From positions 28,618 to 92,617 of the forward strand of contig JAURQH010000104.1 of assembly GCA_030836185.1 (NCBI GenBank): a stretch of 64,000 nucleotides of DNA, given 5' to 3'. The position numbers and the translations under genes were made by a program. The notes beneath the pieces are model-generated. The model was not told the origin of the DNA. It did not search any database and worked only from the letters and a program-made list of their open reading frames with translations. Origin of the DNA: Planctomycetota bacterium (lineage in GTDB: Bacteria > Planctomycetota > Planctomycetia > Planctomycetales > Planctomycetaceae). Below, piece after piece: positions 1-8,396 of this stretch; the first letter of the stretch is position 1; every line of letters starts with the position of its first letter.

Positions 1-70
1 GTGACTGTCTAGTTGACTTGAAAGAACTAGCATGTGCTCAAGAGCATGATGCGAATGAGCAAACCTCCTA

Positions 71-105
71 GCGGTCTTCCTCGATTTCGGGGAAGACCGC
101 TTTTT
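71..105 (+). terminator. Rho-independent terminator
   Basis: A perfect 10-bp stem (71-80 pairs with 91-100) with a 10-nt loop is followed by five T residues at 101-105. It reads in the plus direction and would end a gene lying left of the window. Confidence 0.85.
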
Positions 106-216
106 CGTTGATACTCTATAAAATCAGACATATTCTTCCTCTTTGCCACCGCCCCTCTTTTTTCTACACTTCTGACCTGTATTCACACGGTCGCATTCAC
201 CTGACCTCGTATTTTA

Positions 217-1122
217 ATGCCCACTCCCCAACATGCATTCTCTCCTATGCCTCATCAGGTCAGGTTCATTTTGATCATGATTGGAATCATCTCCCTCTCG
301 GGATGCAGTTCAAAGTGGGCAATGCCAGATCGTGATTACCAGGAAAAATACGACACACCCTACCCAGACGACAAAGCCGATAAATGGTTACGGATGGGAA
401 AGCAAATGATGGATGCTCGCCACCTTCGCGATAAAGATGGCTGGTACACAAAGGGAGGCTGGTCAGAAAACCCCGATGCTGGTTTGATTGAGATAGGGGT
501 CTACCAATATCACGATCCCTGGCATTCCACGCACATTGGTATTTCAGGTCTCATTGGCGAAGACGAAATCTACGGTCTTCCCGGACTCGAACTTGGTACA
601 CGGTTCCAAACACCTTCTCGGCTCGCTCCATTCGTGGGTGTTGGAACTTACGTGAACATACTGGATATTGGCATCAATGCTCTCATTGCTGAAATCAATG
701 ACGATGATGATGACTGTGGCTGCGATGATGACGATGATGTTGAATGGAAAAGCGTATTCGCTACGGTCTATCCTGAAGTTGGAGTTCATTACTGGCTAAC
801 TCCAAGTCTTCGTATGACCGGCAGCGCCGCTTATCACTTCAGTTCGCGAGGTCGTGACAACGATTTCCTCATGCTGGGCGTGACATTCGCTCACTTGGAT
901 CACCCCGAGCAATCTGAGATTGACAACTACGATGAATTTGAACATCGGGAAAGATTGGGATTGAATGAACCAAACTATGTGGAACTGGAAGGGCAATCCC
1001 GCACTCGGCAACAGAACTTTCAAGTCATGATGCAAGAATATGGGGTGAAAGAGACAAGCGGGGAACTGATTGAGGACAACGAAGAACCTCCCCGCGAAGC
1101 ACCTGCGTTCCCAAACTTTTAA
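217..1122 (+). CDS. Predicted lipoprotein with Asp-Cys cluster, function unknown
   Basis: The N-terminus has a hydrophobic stretch ending in a lipobox L-S-G-C (residues 27-30), so the product is probably a lipoprotein. The second ATG at 247 would give a more typical 20-residue lipoprotein signal and may be the true start; neither ATG has a clear ribosome binding site. The middle of the protein alternates short glycine-rich and aromatic strands (for example GVGTYVNI and GVHYWLTPSLRMTGSAAY), which resembles an outer-membrane beta-barrel or porin-like repeat; this is inference. Residues 162-174 are five Asp, Cys-Gly-Cys, five Asp, a symmetrical acidic cluster that could bind a divalent metal. 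The C-terminal third is charged and probably not membrane-embedded. I do not recognise a named family. The gene stands alone and converges on the oxidoreductase downstream. Confidence 0.8.
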   Translation: MPTPQHAFSPMPHQVRFILIMIGIISLSGCSSKWAMPDRDYQEKYDTPYPDDKADKWLRMGKQMMDARHLRDKDGWYTKGGWSENPDAGLIEIGVYQYHDPWHSTHIGISGLIGEDEIYGLPGLELGTRFQTPSRLAPFVGVGTYVNILDIGINALIAEINDDDDDCGCDDDDDVEWKSVFATVYPEVGVHYWLTPSLRMTGSAAYHFSSRGRDNDFLMLGVTFAHLDHPEQSEIDNYDEFEHRERLGLNEPNYVELEGQSRTRQQNFQVMMQEYGVKETSGELIEDNEEPPREAPAFPNF

Positions 1123-1165
1123 CCCCCTGCCAACTCCAGCTCAGACCAAACTCCTTCATCAGCGC

Positions 1166-1198
1166 AAAAAAAGACCCGTCGAGAGATGCGACGGGTCT
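1166..1198 (-). terminator. Rho-independent terminator of the 1225-2514 gene
   Basis: A 10-bp perfect stem (1172-1181 with 1189-1198) with a 7-nt loop has a seven-A run at 1166-1172 on the plus strand, so it is a hairpin followed by a U tract when read on the minus strand. It lies just downstream of the minus-strand oxidoreductase. It has no T run in the plus direction, so it should not end the 217-1122 gene. Confidence 0.85.
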
Positions 1199-1224
1199 CA
1201 AAATGAAGAATTGGGATTTGTTAT

Positions 1225-2514
1225 CTAGCTGAACTGCGTTTGACCGGGAATAGAAACTGGACGAGCTGGGACATCGCCCCACTCATAGCTCTCGGGAGAC
1301 AGATTAAGCGACGAGTTCATACAGTCTTCCCAACTCAATTGCTTACCAGTATATGCCGACATACGGCCTGCAATGGCCATCATGGAACTCATCGACATGT
1401 AATGGCCGTTATTGATGGGTTTCCCTTCGCGAATGCTGGCGAAGAATTCATCATGTTCAATCTGATACATATTGCCACTTGGGCCTTTGTATCGCCAGAC
1501 GATCTCACCCTTCCAGTCATAAATTCGATGCTTGAAGACATCAACACGACCTTTTGTTCCAAAAATGTGATCGGAAACATCATTGGTACTGCCACTGAAA
1601 TGACGACACCGAGCAAAGGCTTTCACGCCACTCTCATATTCATAGACAACATTGAAATGATCGTAAATGTTTCCGTACTTCGGATCGGTTCGCTGGATAC
1701 GTCCACCTGTCCCGGAAACTGTTTTAGGCGTCTCGTCTAACATAGCCCACGCCATCTTATCGAGACTATGAACGTGCTGCTCGGTATTGAAGTCCCCTGA
1801 CAGCCAAGCGTAGTAGTACCAATTTCTCATTTGATACTCCATCTCACTGCTACACTCTTCGCGAGTTGCACGAGGATCCCAAACCCCTCCCGAGTTATAG
1901 CTGCACTGCATGGCCGTGATTTGACCAGCCGTTCCCTCATGAATTTGTTCGAATGTTGCCCGCATGCCGGGGTGATATCTCCAGCATAGCCCGGAGACAA
2001 TCGAAAGTCCTTTTTCTTCGGCCATCTTGCAGGTTTCAAGTACGGAGCGAATTCCGGGGCCATCCACACCAACAGGTTTTTCCACAAACGCATGTTTTCC
2101 AGCTTCCACGGCAGCCCTTAATTGCATAGGACGGAAGTGTGGAGGCGTTGCTAACAAAACCACATCACAAGACTCGATCACTTTCTTGTAGGCATCAAAT
2201 CCAACGAATTTGTGATCTGCATCCACATTTACCCGATCACCGACCGGCGTGGCCTTCATGTTCGCAAGCCCCGCTTCTAATCGATCTTCAAACGCATCCG
2301 CGACAGCGTGCAATTCGGAGTGTTGATCGGCTGTAAGTGCCTGAACTGCCGCACCCGAGCCTCGTCCTCCAACACCGACGAGACCAACTTTGAGTTTATC
2401 GGTTCCTTGGGCGTGAACCGCAGAATTGATTTGAGTTGTCAGTCCGGCTGCCAGTGCCGCAGTCGTGCCGGTCTTCAAAAAATTGCGTCTCGATGAGTTT
2501 GTCGGGTCGGACAT
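1225..2514 (-). CDS. Gfo/Idh/MocA family oxidoreductase, Tat-exported
   Basis: The product starts with a twin-arginine signal (SRRNFLKTG, then a hydrophobic Ala-rich stretch), so it is predicted to be exported folded with its cofactor. After the signal comes a Rossmann nucleotide-binding motif (VGLVGVGGRGSG), then the EKP motif (FVEKPVG) typical of the Gfo/Idh/MocA family of NAD(P)-dependent sugar or inositol dehydrogenases. Substrate is unknown. A longer frame opens at 2538, but the ATG at 2514 is preferred because GGAG lies 6 nt upstream and the signal then begins at once. The total of 429 residues fits planctomycete members of the family. The gene is divergent from the class IV aminotransferase and is followed by a strong terminator, so it appears monocistronic. 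Confidence 0.9.
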   Translation of the reverse strand: MSDPTNSSRRNFLKTGTTAALAAGLTTQINSAVHAQGTDKLKVGLVGVGGRGSGAAVQALTADQHSELHAVADAFEDRLEAGLANMKATPVGDRVNVDADHKFVGFDAYKKVIESCDVVLLATPPHFRPMQLRAAVEAGKHAFVEKPVGVDGPGIRSVLETCKMAEEKGLSIVSGLCWRYHPGMRATFEQIHEGTAGQITAMQCSYNSGGVWDPRATREECSSEMEYQMRNWYYYAWLSGDFNTEQHVHSLDKMAWAMLDETPKTVSGTGGRIQRTDPKYGNIYDHFNVVYEYESGVKAFARCRHFSGSTNDVSDHIFGTKGRVDVFKHRIYDWKGEIVWRYKGPSGNMYQIEHDEFFASIREGKPINNGHYMSMSSMMAIAGRMSAYTGKQLSWEDCMNSSLNLSPESYEWGDVPARPVSIPGQTQFS

Positions 2515-2708
2515 CGATTTCTCCGGTAGTTTGATCAATAAGGTGTGAGTGCAGGTGGGAAATCTAATATATCATAGTCGATTTGCGAAGTCAGAGCGGG
2601 ATTCCAGATTTGCGCATTTTCTAAAGATTTTAACAGCCTCACCACAGCCTCAATTGAGCCACCAACGATCAATCACTACGATAGAACACTTTAAGTTCGA
2701 GAATCACC

Positions 2709-3629
2709 ATGAAACAAATGACTGCCTGGAGGAACGGAGAATTTTTGCCGTTCTCGGAAGCATCTCTTTCACTTGCAGACTCCGGGATCGTCCACGGTGA
2801 TGCCGTCACCGAGATGCTCAGAACATTTCGGCAAACCCCCTATCGAGTCTCTGATCATCTGGCCCGCTTTCGTCACTCATTGAACGAAGCCCTCCTGGAA
2901 TGCTCTTACAGCGATCAGGAATTAAAATCAGTCATCAGTGAGGTTCTCACTCGGTCAACGGTCGAGTCCGATGTCGGGCAAGATCTCGGAGTGATCCTGT
3001 TCGCGACCAGTGGTCCCAATGTCACCTACCTCGGTAAGTCTGGCGACCATCTACCCACAATCTGCATCCATGCGTTTCCCTTACACTTCTCACTGTGGAG
3101 TGATCGCTTGGAATTTGGGCAGAGGCTGATTGTCTCAAAACAACCTGCGATCCCTGCTGGCTCCTTCAATCCAACAATTAAAAGTCGAAGCAGAATGCAT
3201 TGGAGAATTGCCGACCGGAAAGTGAAACAAATTCACCCGGCAGCATTGGCAGTCTTTGCGGATGACTCTGGCAATCTGACAGAGACCAGTAGCGGCAATC
3301 TGTTTGCCGTAATCGACGGAGAGATCATCACGCCTCCAGACTCGATGGTTCTCAACGGTATCAGTCGACAGGTCGTCATCGAATTGTCAGAACAACTTGG
3401 TTATCGAGTCCAGAAAAAACGGTTGCCAGTTCAACAAGCATCCGAAGCCTCTGAGATTTGGACCTCTTCAACACCTTATTGCCTCCTTCCGGTAACCTCA
3501 TTTAACGAACAAGCTGTAGGAAACGGACAACCCGGCCCCCTGTTTCATCAATTACTTGAGACATGGAGTCAATCGGTGGGAATCGACATCAAAGAACAGA
3601 TACAGAAGTTTCACGAAAGAACAATGTGA
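2709..3629 (+). CDS. Class IV aminotransferase (branched-chain aminotransferase / aminodeoxychorismate lyase fold)
   Basis: This PLP-dependent fold-type IV enzyme shows the expected order: an early Asp-Ser-Gly-Ile-Val-His-Gly segment (24-30), a Lys in NPTIKSRSR that is the likely Schiff-base lysine (K158), and the phosphate-binding E-T-S-S-G-N-L-F block (192-199). Members transfer the amino group of branched-chain or D-amino acids to a keto acid, or lyse aminodeoxychorismate. The sequence alone does not separate these roles. Length (306 residues) is normal. No strong ribosome binding site is visible before 2709. The gene converges with the DUF2891 gene, with only 9 nt between the stop codons. 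Confidence 0.85.
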   Translation: MKQMTAWRNGEFLPFSEASLSLADSGIVHGDAVTEMLRTFRQTPYRVSDHLARFRHSLNEALLECSYSDQELKSVISEVLTRSTVESDVGQDLGVILFATSGPNVTYLGKSGDHLPTICIHAFPLHFSLWSDRLEFGQRLIVSKQPAIPAGSFNPTIKSRSRMHWRIADRKVKQIHPAALAVFADDSGNLTETSSGNLFAVIDGEIITPPDSMVLNGISRQVVIELSEQLGYRVQKKRLPVQQASEASEIWTSSTPYCLLPVTSFNEQAVGNGQPGPLFHQLLETWSQSVGIDIKEQIQKFHERTM

Positions 3630-3638
3630 TAGCATCGA

Positions 3639-4697
3639 TCACTTGGGCGAAGAGACTTTCCAGCGTGTCGTCAGTAAATAGACCGCAAAACTGACCAGCC
3701 AGTGTGAACCGGCATATTCGTTAGCCTTGATGGCAGTCAGCCCCGCATTCTGGTGCTCAGTCGCAAGCTGTGAGAGTTTGGTGGCGATGTCGGCCCGTCC
3801 ACAAGAAGCGGCAATCGATTTGAGCATCCATGCCCGCGAGAGGTTCAGTCCTGACCAGTGTGATAGCTTCCCATCTTCGGGATTCACACACGCGACCGGA
3901 TCAAGCCAGTTTGAGTCATTTCGAATCGCGGCAGTCGGTAGAAAGTCTTCTACCCAAGAATGATAAACTTCGACATGAACCATGCGTCGCAACAGGTCCG
4001 CTTCCGCCAGGCCAGGAGAGAGGAAGTCATAAGCAGAGGGTTCCAGACGAAAGGGCCAAGGAAGATCGGTCAAATAAAATTGCCGAGATTTCTGTTCGAT
4101 CAACTTCAAGACGTCGGCATCCTCATTGATGGTCGCCCAGTCATAGACCAATCCCATCGCGAATGCGGATTGACTGTGTTCGCCACTTCGTATTGGGGCA
4201 GGAAGAGTCTTCAACCATTCCTCGAATCGCTTCGACATCAATGCTTCCAAAGGATCGAGTACTTCGTGCCATCGCTTCATCTGCGGATTATCCGCGGCGC
4301 TTTCTTTCAGCTCCGCACATAGCATCAAAAACCAGGCGACACCGTAAGGCATCTCGTACCGATCACGTGGCACAAAATAATCAATCTCACCAACAATATT
4401 CTCTGTCGTGAGTGACTTGTTTAATGCAGCAGTGATGTCTGACTGAAGAGACGATTGTGGAAAAAGACGCAGAACGCGAACCAACGCCCAATGATTGTGG
4501 ACGGCGGAGTGCCAATCAAAACAACCGAAAAAGGCCGGGTGCATCTCGCGAGGAGTCCCAATATCACCCGCATCTCGCCAGAAATGCTGCACATGATTGG
4601 GATATTCGCGATGCAGACAGCCTAATGAAATGCGCGCAAGGGCCTCACACTGCGTTTGTAACATCGGTTCTGTGGATTCGTCGGACGGAATTGTCAT
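3639..4697 (-). CDS. DUF2891 family protein
   Basis: The sequence matches the DUF2891 family as I know it: an N-terminal segment LARISLGCLHREYPNH is followed by FFGCFDWHSAVHNHWALVR, with closely spaced His and Trp residues. The rest is helical and rich in Trp and Leu, compatible with an alpha-alpha barrel like those of glycan-processing enzymes. No signal peptide is visible, so it is probably cytoplasmic. The biochemical role of the family is not established. Length of 352 residues is typical. It is divergent from the DUF1080 gene starting at 4789, with about 90 nt between the two starts. Confidence 0.8.
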   Translation of the reverse strand: MTIPSDESTEPMLQTQCEALARISLGCLHREYPNHVQHFWRDAGDIGTPREMHPAFFGCFDWHSAVHNHWALVRVLRLFPQSSLQSDITAALNKSLTTENIVGEIDYFVPRDRYEMPYGVAWFLMLCAELKESAADNPQMKRWHEVLDPLEALMSKRFEEWLKTLPAPIRSGEHSQSAFAMGLVYDWATINEDADVLKLIEQKSRQFYLTDLPWPFRLEPSAYDFLSPGLAEADLLRRMVHVEVYHSWVEDFLPTAAIRNDSNWLDPVACVNPEDGKLSHWSGLNLSRAWMLKSIAASCGRADIATKLSQLATEHQNAGLTAIKANEYAGSHWLVSFAVYLLTTRWKVSSPK

Positions 4698-4705
4698 GGA
4701 GCAGT

Positions 4706-4735
4706 TTGCAAAATGGTTTTCAGTCAGGATAAGAT
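4706..4735 (+). promoter_or_regulatory. Possible sigma-70-type promoter for the DUF1080 gene
   Basis: TTGCAA at 4706-4711 and TAAGAT at 4730-4735 are separated by 18 nt. Each box matches 4 of 6 consensus positions. The pair lies about 54 nt before the GTG start at 4789, inside the divergent intergenic region. It is only a pattern match. Confidence 0.3.
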
Positions 4736-4788
4736 ATCAGGTCTCTCTCGTAATTTCCTTCCACACCTCTCTACAGGAGAATCATACC

Positions 4789-5424
4789 GTGAAGCAACTG
4801 GGATTATTGGCACTCTGTGCTCTAACTTTACTCACAACGCAAGGGCTCTCTGCAGCCGACAAAGATGGCTGGATCACTTTGTTCGATGGTTCATCACTCG
4901 ATGGCTGGAAAGCCAGCGAAAACAAAGAGAGCTGGAGCCTCAAAGACGGCATTCTGACCTGCAATGGCGAACGCAGCCACATGTTCTATGTCGGCAAACA
5001 TGCTCCGTTCAAAAACTTCGAGCTGAAAGTCGAAGTGAAGGCCGAAAAAAACAGCAACTCTGGCATCTATTTCCACACCAAGTATCAGGAAGAAGGCTGG
5101 CCGACAAAAGGATTTGAAACACAGGTCAACAACACCTATGTGAAAGACCCAAAAAAGACAGGTAGCCTGTACGGCGTGGTCAATGTCACTGAGCAGATCA
5201 TTGAAGACGATGAATGGTGGACTCAGCATGTGATCGTCAAAGGGAATACTGTCACGATCAAAGTGAACGGTAAAACCACCGTCGAATACACTCAACCGAG
5301 TGATTACGTGCCACCAGACAAAAACTTCGAACGCAAACTTGGTGAAGGAACCTTTGCACTGCAAGCTCACGACCCTCACAGCACGGTTCACTATCGCAGC
5401 ATTAAAGTGAAGCCATTACCGTAA
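4789..5424 (+). CDS. DUF1080 domain protein (3-keto-disaccharide hydrolase-like)
   Basis: This secreted single-domain DUF1080 protein of 211 residues has an N-terminal signal peptide ending near LSAADKDG. It then shows the family pattern WITLFDGSSLDGWK, a central NSNSGIYF segment, TGSLYG, and a C-terminal FALQAHDPHSTVHYRSIKV. The domain has a concanavalin-like beta-sandwich fold and is now linked to 3-keto-disaccharide hydrolysis and related sugar processing; substrate here is unknown. The frame is open from 4597, but GTG at 4789 is chosen because AGGAG at 4775-4779 sits 9 nt upstream and the signal peptide starts there. A terminator follows at 5476. Confidence 0.88.
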   Translation: MKQLGLLALCALTLLTTQGLSAADKDGWITLFDGSSLDGWKASENKESWSLKDGILTCNGERSHMFYVGKHAPFKNFELKVEVKAEKNSNSGIYFHTKYQEEGWPTKGFETQVNNTYVKDPKKTGSLYGVVNVTEQIIEDDEWWTQHVIVKGNTVTIKVNGKTTVEYTQPSDYVPPDKNFERKLGEGTFALQAHDPHSTVHYRSIKVKPLP

Positions 5425-5475
5425 TTTCAGGGAAGGCACCCTCATTTAATTGAGGTCACCGAATCGCGAATTATG

Positions 5476-5511
5476 CCGTGATGGTTCTCAATGAATCATC
5501 ACGGTTTTTTT
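5476..5511 (+). terminator. Rho-independent terminator after the DUF1080 gene
   Basis: An 8-bp stem (5476-5483 with 5497-5504) with a 13-nt loop is followed by seven T residues (5505-5511). It separates the DUF1080 gene from the esterase gene. Confidence 0.8.
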
Positions 5512-5560
5512 GCTGACTCTCTAATCGCTCGACCACTCTGCCCCAAAAGGAAAGAACTCC

Positions 5561-6577
5561 ATGAGACTCACACAGATCATCTCAATGTGGTTTCTCGTAG
5601 CATTCATAATATTTCAAGGGGAATCATTTGCGGACGACAAACCAGTCAAAGTTTTCATAATGATGGGGCAGTCAAACATGATCGGGTTTGGTCGCATTGA
5701 CCCTGTCGATACGCCGGGAACTCTTGCTCATGTGACGCAGGCTCAAAATAGCGATCAGCATCTCCTCACAAACGATGGAAAATGGCGTGTGAGAGATGAT
5801 GTTTGGTGTGTCAAAACGACCGTGGGGCAAAAACAGGGTTGGTTACAACCTGGATTTGGCGCACGCAGCAGCTTTATCGGTCCTGAGCTGGAGTTTGGTA
5901 ATGTACTGGGAGATCATTTCGACGAACCCGTCTTGATTATCAAAGCGGCGCAAGGAAATCGCAGCTTAGGCTGGGACATACTTCCTCCCGGCAGCGAAGA
6001 GTTTCGTCATGATGGGCGAGTTTATGCCGGATACGAGGAAACAACTCCCTCATGGATAGAAGGCGAACCCAAAAATCCGGTGAATTGGTATGCCGGTAAG
6101 CAGTACGATGACTTTGTAAAAGACATCCACGATGTACTCGACAATCTGCCCAATTATTATCCTGCTTACAAAGGGCAAGGATTTGAAATTATCGGCTTCG
6201 CCTGGTGGCAAGGGCACAAAGACCAGAATGCCGCTCACGCAAGCCGTTACGAGCAAAATCTTGTCAGACTGATCAAAACACTTCGCAAAGAATTTGAAGT
6301 ACCGTCGGCACCGATGGTTTTGGCGACAATTGCTTTTGATGGCTGGGACTTAAAAAGCCACGGTTTAACTGTCGCCAATGCTCAATTGGCTGTGAGCGGT
6401 GAGACTGGCAATTATCCCGAGTTTGCCGGAAATGTACAAACCGTGGAAGTACGTGGCTTCTGGAGGGATAAATCGGTATCGCCCAACGGTCAAGGGTATC
6501 ATTACAACCACAACGCTGAGACATATCTCAAAGTCGGCAAAGCGCTCGGTGATGGCATGCTGCATTTGCTCAAATAA
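5561..6577 (+). CDS. Secreted SGNH-type carbohydrate acetylesterase (sialate O-acetylesterase domain)
   Basis: After a signal peptide of about 25 residues (ending in ESFADD), the motif VFIMMGQSNMIGFG appears. It carries the G-Q-S-N block I of the SASA/DUF303 carbohydrate esterase group, with Ser as nucleophile. Further on are GFAWWQGHKD and a His-rich C-terminal block GYHYNHNAETY that probably supplies the catalytic His. The expected role is removal of acetyl groups from polysaccharides outside the cytoplasm. GGAAAG lies just upstream of the ATG at 5561. Length of 338 residues is typical for the short, single-domain members. It is separated from the preceding DUF1080 gene by a terminator. Confidence 0.85.
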   Translation: MRLTQIISMWFLVAFIIFQGESFADDKPVKVFIMMGQSNMIGFGRIDPVDTPGTLAHVTQAQNSDQHLLTNDGKWRVRDDVWCVKTTVGQKQGWLQPGFGARSSFIGPELEFGNVLGDHFDEPVLIIKAAQGNRSLGWDILPPGSEEFRHDGRVYAGYEETTPSWIEGEPKNPVNWYAGKQYDDFVKDIHDVLDNLPNYYPAYKGQGFEIIGFAWWQGHKDQNAAHASRYEQNLVRLIKTLRKEFEVPSAPMVLATIAFDGWDLKSHGLTVANAQLAVSGETGNYPEFAGNVQTVEVRGFWRDKSVSPNGQGYHYNHNAETYLKVGKALGDGMLHLLK

Positions 6578-6638
6578 TGTTCTGATCAAATGAATTGATG
6601 ATGAGTTTTCCGAACATCTCAAAACAACCCGATGCCGC

Positions 6639-6797
6639 TTACTTCTTCTGATTTCTCATGAGAACCCAGCCGAACAGAAACACGCCGATCAGGACATAAG
6701 AGTACTTCGCCGGAGTCATGTTTTTGACATGTAACTCCACGAAGTAGGCCAACTCCGAGAAGTAGTAAGTGATTCCGTAATAGATTTTACTGAACAT
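6639..6797 (-). CDS. Small single-span membrane protein (52 residues), function unknown
   Basis: A short minus-strand frame starts at ATG 6797 and stops with TAA at 6639-6641. The 52-residue product has an amphipathic N-terminal part rich in Tyr and Phe (MFSKIYYGITYYFSELAYF), a short charged centre (HVKNMTPAKYS), one clear membrane segment (YVLIGVFLFGWVLM), and a basic tail RNQKK. This places the C-terminus on the cytoplasmic side by the positive-inside rule. No good ribosome binding site is visible. The call rests on the sensible composition and on filling an otherwise empty 400-nt gap; it lies upstream of nothing on the same strand within 500 nt. Confidence 0.5.
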   Translation of the reverse strand: MFSKIYYGITYYFSELAYFVELHVKNMTPAKYSYVLIGVFLFGWVLMRNQKK

Positions 6798-6976
6798 GGC
6801 GAAATCTGGCTGTTATTTCTATGAGAACCTGCAACTAAGCCCAATGACTCTATTCTTGAGGCTTCCATGATAAGCCTAGCTCGTAAAACAGAAGAAATCA
6901 GCGATATTTTCCAGAGCCATAAATTTGACGAAAATAACCTTATCTGCTGACTGCAATAAGATTTACAACATACAAG

Positions 6977-8110
6977 CTAGTTGAAAATCACCAAGTTGTC
7001 GCGGTGCATCACCTCGGCGTATGGCACATCTCCTAAAATTGATGCGATTTCACCGGCTTTCAGACCACAGATTTGCTTCGCTTGATCGGCAGGATAATTG
7101 CATAACCCGCGACCAATCTCGCGTCCTGCCTGATTCTGAATGGCAACCAATTCGCCCGCAGTAAATGTTCCGTGAATTGATTGAATCCCGATTGCCAGCA
7201 GAGATTTTCCTCGTTCCCGCAACGCAGTGACAGCTCCCTCATCAACAACCAAAGCTCCTTTCGGCAGTATGGTGAATCCAATCCAGCGTTTCCACGCAGG
7301 TAACGCTCTTCCATCTGCCAAAAAGAGTGTTCCGATCTCTTCACCATTCATCAAACCGGACAAAACCCCCTGCTGATGGCCATTCGCCAAAATCACGCTC
7401 TCTCCGACTTTCATTGCCATTTTGATCGCTTGAAGCTTCGACTGCATCCCACCGGTTCCACGAGATGTTCGCGTTGCGACAGAAAGAGACTCCAGACTGT
7501 CGTCCCATGATTCAATCAAAGAAATCACCTTGGAATTTGCTTCTTGTGGATCGCCATCGAAAAGGCCATCAACGCTGGTCAGAACGATGAGCAATGGATT
7601 GTGGAGGAGATTACAGACCATTGCCGCCAGATGATCATTATCGCCAAATTTGATCTCATCCACACTGACCGTATCGTTTTCGTTGATGATGGGGATGACA
7701 TCATATTCAAAGAGCGTATTAAGGGTATTTCGTACGTTCAGATAACGATGGCGATGCTTAAAATCGTTCCCCGTGACCAGAATCTGAGCGGCGTGATATC
7801 CACGATCCCGGAGTGCTTTATCGTACAGGTGAATCAGATGTGCCTGACCGGTTGCGGCAGAGGCTTGCAGGTGTGACAAATCTCGCGGACGCTCGGTGAG
7901 AGAAAGTAGCTCCATTCCCGCAGCAACAGCTCCACTGGAGACTAAAACGACTTTGCGACCGGATTGGCGAATTGCGCATAATTGTTCGGCGAGATGGACG
8001 ATTCGATCATAATCTAACGTATCATCAGGGCGTGCAAGCGTATTTGTCCCGACTTTGACGACAATCGTCTCGGCAGTTTCAACGACTTCTCGACGAACAA
8101 GGTTTTCCAT
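6977..8110 (-). CDS. proB: Glutamate 5-kinase with C-terminal PUA domain
   Basis: ProB phosphorylates L-glutamate with ATP, the first step of proline synthesis. The amino-acid kinase domain begins with [11 protein letters not shown] (phosphate-binding Lys), followed by [11 protein letters not shown], the substrate loop [32 protein letters not shown], and the GTGGMQSKL segment. The last roughly 90 residues ([13 protein letters not shown] to the end) form the PUA domain found in the long form of the enzyme. Length (377 residues) fits the PUA-containing type. It is divergent from purF with a 286-nt gap in which I see no gene. proA is not in the window. Confidence 0.95.
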   Translation of the reverse strand: MENLVRREVVETAETIVVKVGTNTLARPDDTLDYDRIVHLAEQLCAIRQSGRKVVLVSSGAVAAGMELLSLTERPRDLSHLQASAATGQAHLIHLYDKALRDRGYHAAQILVTGNDFKHRHRYLNVRNTLNTLFEYDVIPIINENDTVSVDEIKFGDNDHLAAMVCNLLHNPLLIVLTSVDGLFDGDPQEANSKVISLIESWDDSLESLSVATRTSRGTGGMQSKLQAIKMAMKVGESVILANGHQQGVLSGLMNGEEIGTLFLADGRALPAWKRWIGFTILPKGALVVDEGAVTALRERGKSLLAIGIQSIHGTFTAGELVAIQNQAGREIGRGLCNYPADQAKQICGLKAGEIASILGDVPYAEVMHRDNLVIFN

Positions 8111-8396
8111 GACAGATTTGCAAGAGAATACGAGTGTTTATGTCACACACAGCAGGTATGAGTGTGCAGATTATCTTAACGGAATGACAAAGAAGCGAAA
8201 GTGTCCTGTAGAGTATGGGGTTTAATTTGAAGAGGGACAAAGAGAATTCTACGGAGTTCGCTGACTTCTTGCAGGCTGACTCACAAAATTGCGACCATCC
8301 GGTTGGCTGAGAGGAGTCGGCACGGTATGATCAGAACGTGAAGGGCGTGCGATCCGCCCTACCACCGGTTTCCTCGCAAACGGCGGAACTTCAGGG

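Noticed and set aside
8342..8360. AGGGCG/CGCCCT hairpin upstream of purF as a riboswitch
   Set aside because: The stem is only 6 bp and no conserved purine riboswitch core is visible.
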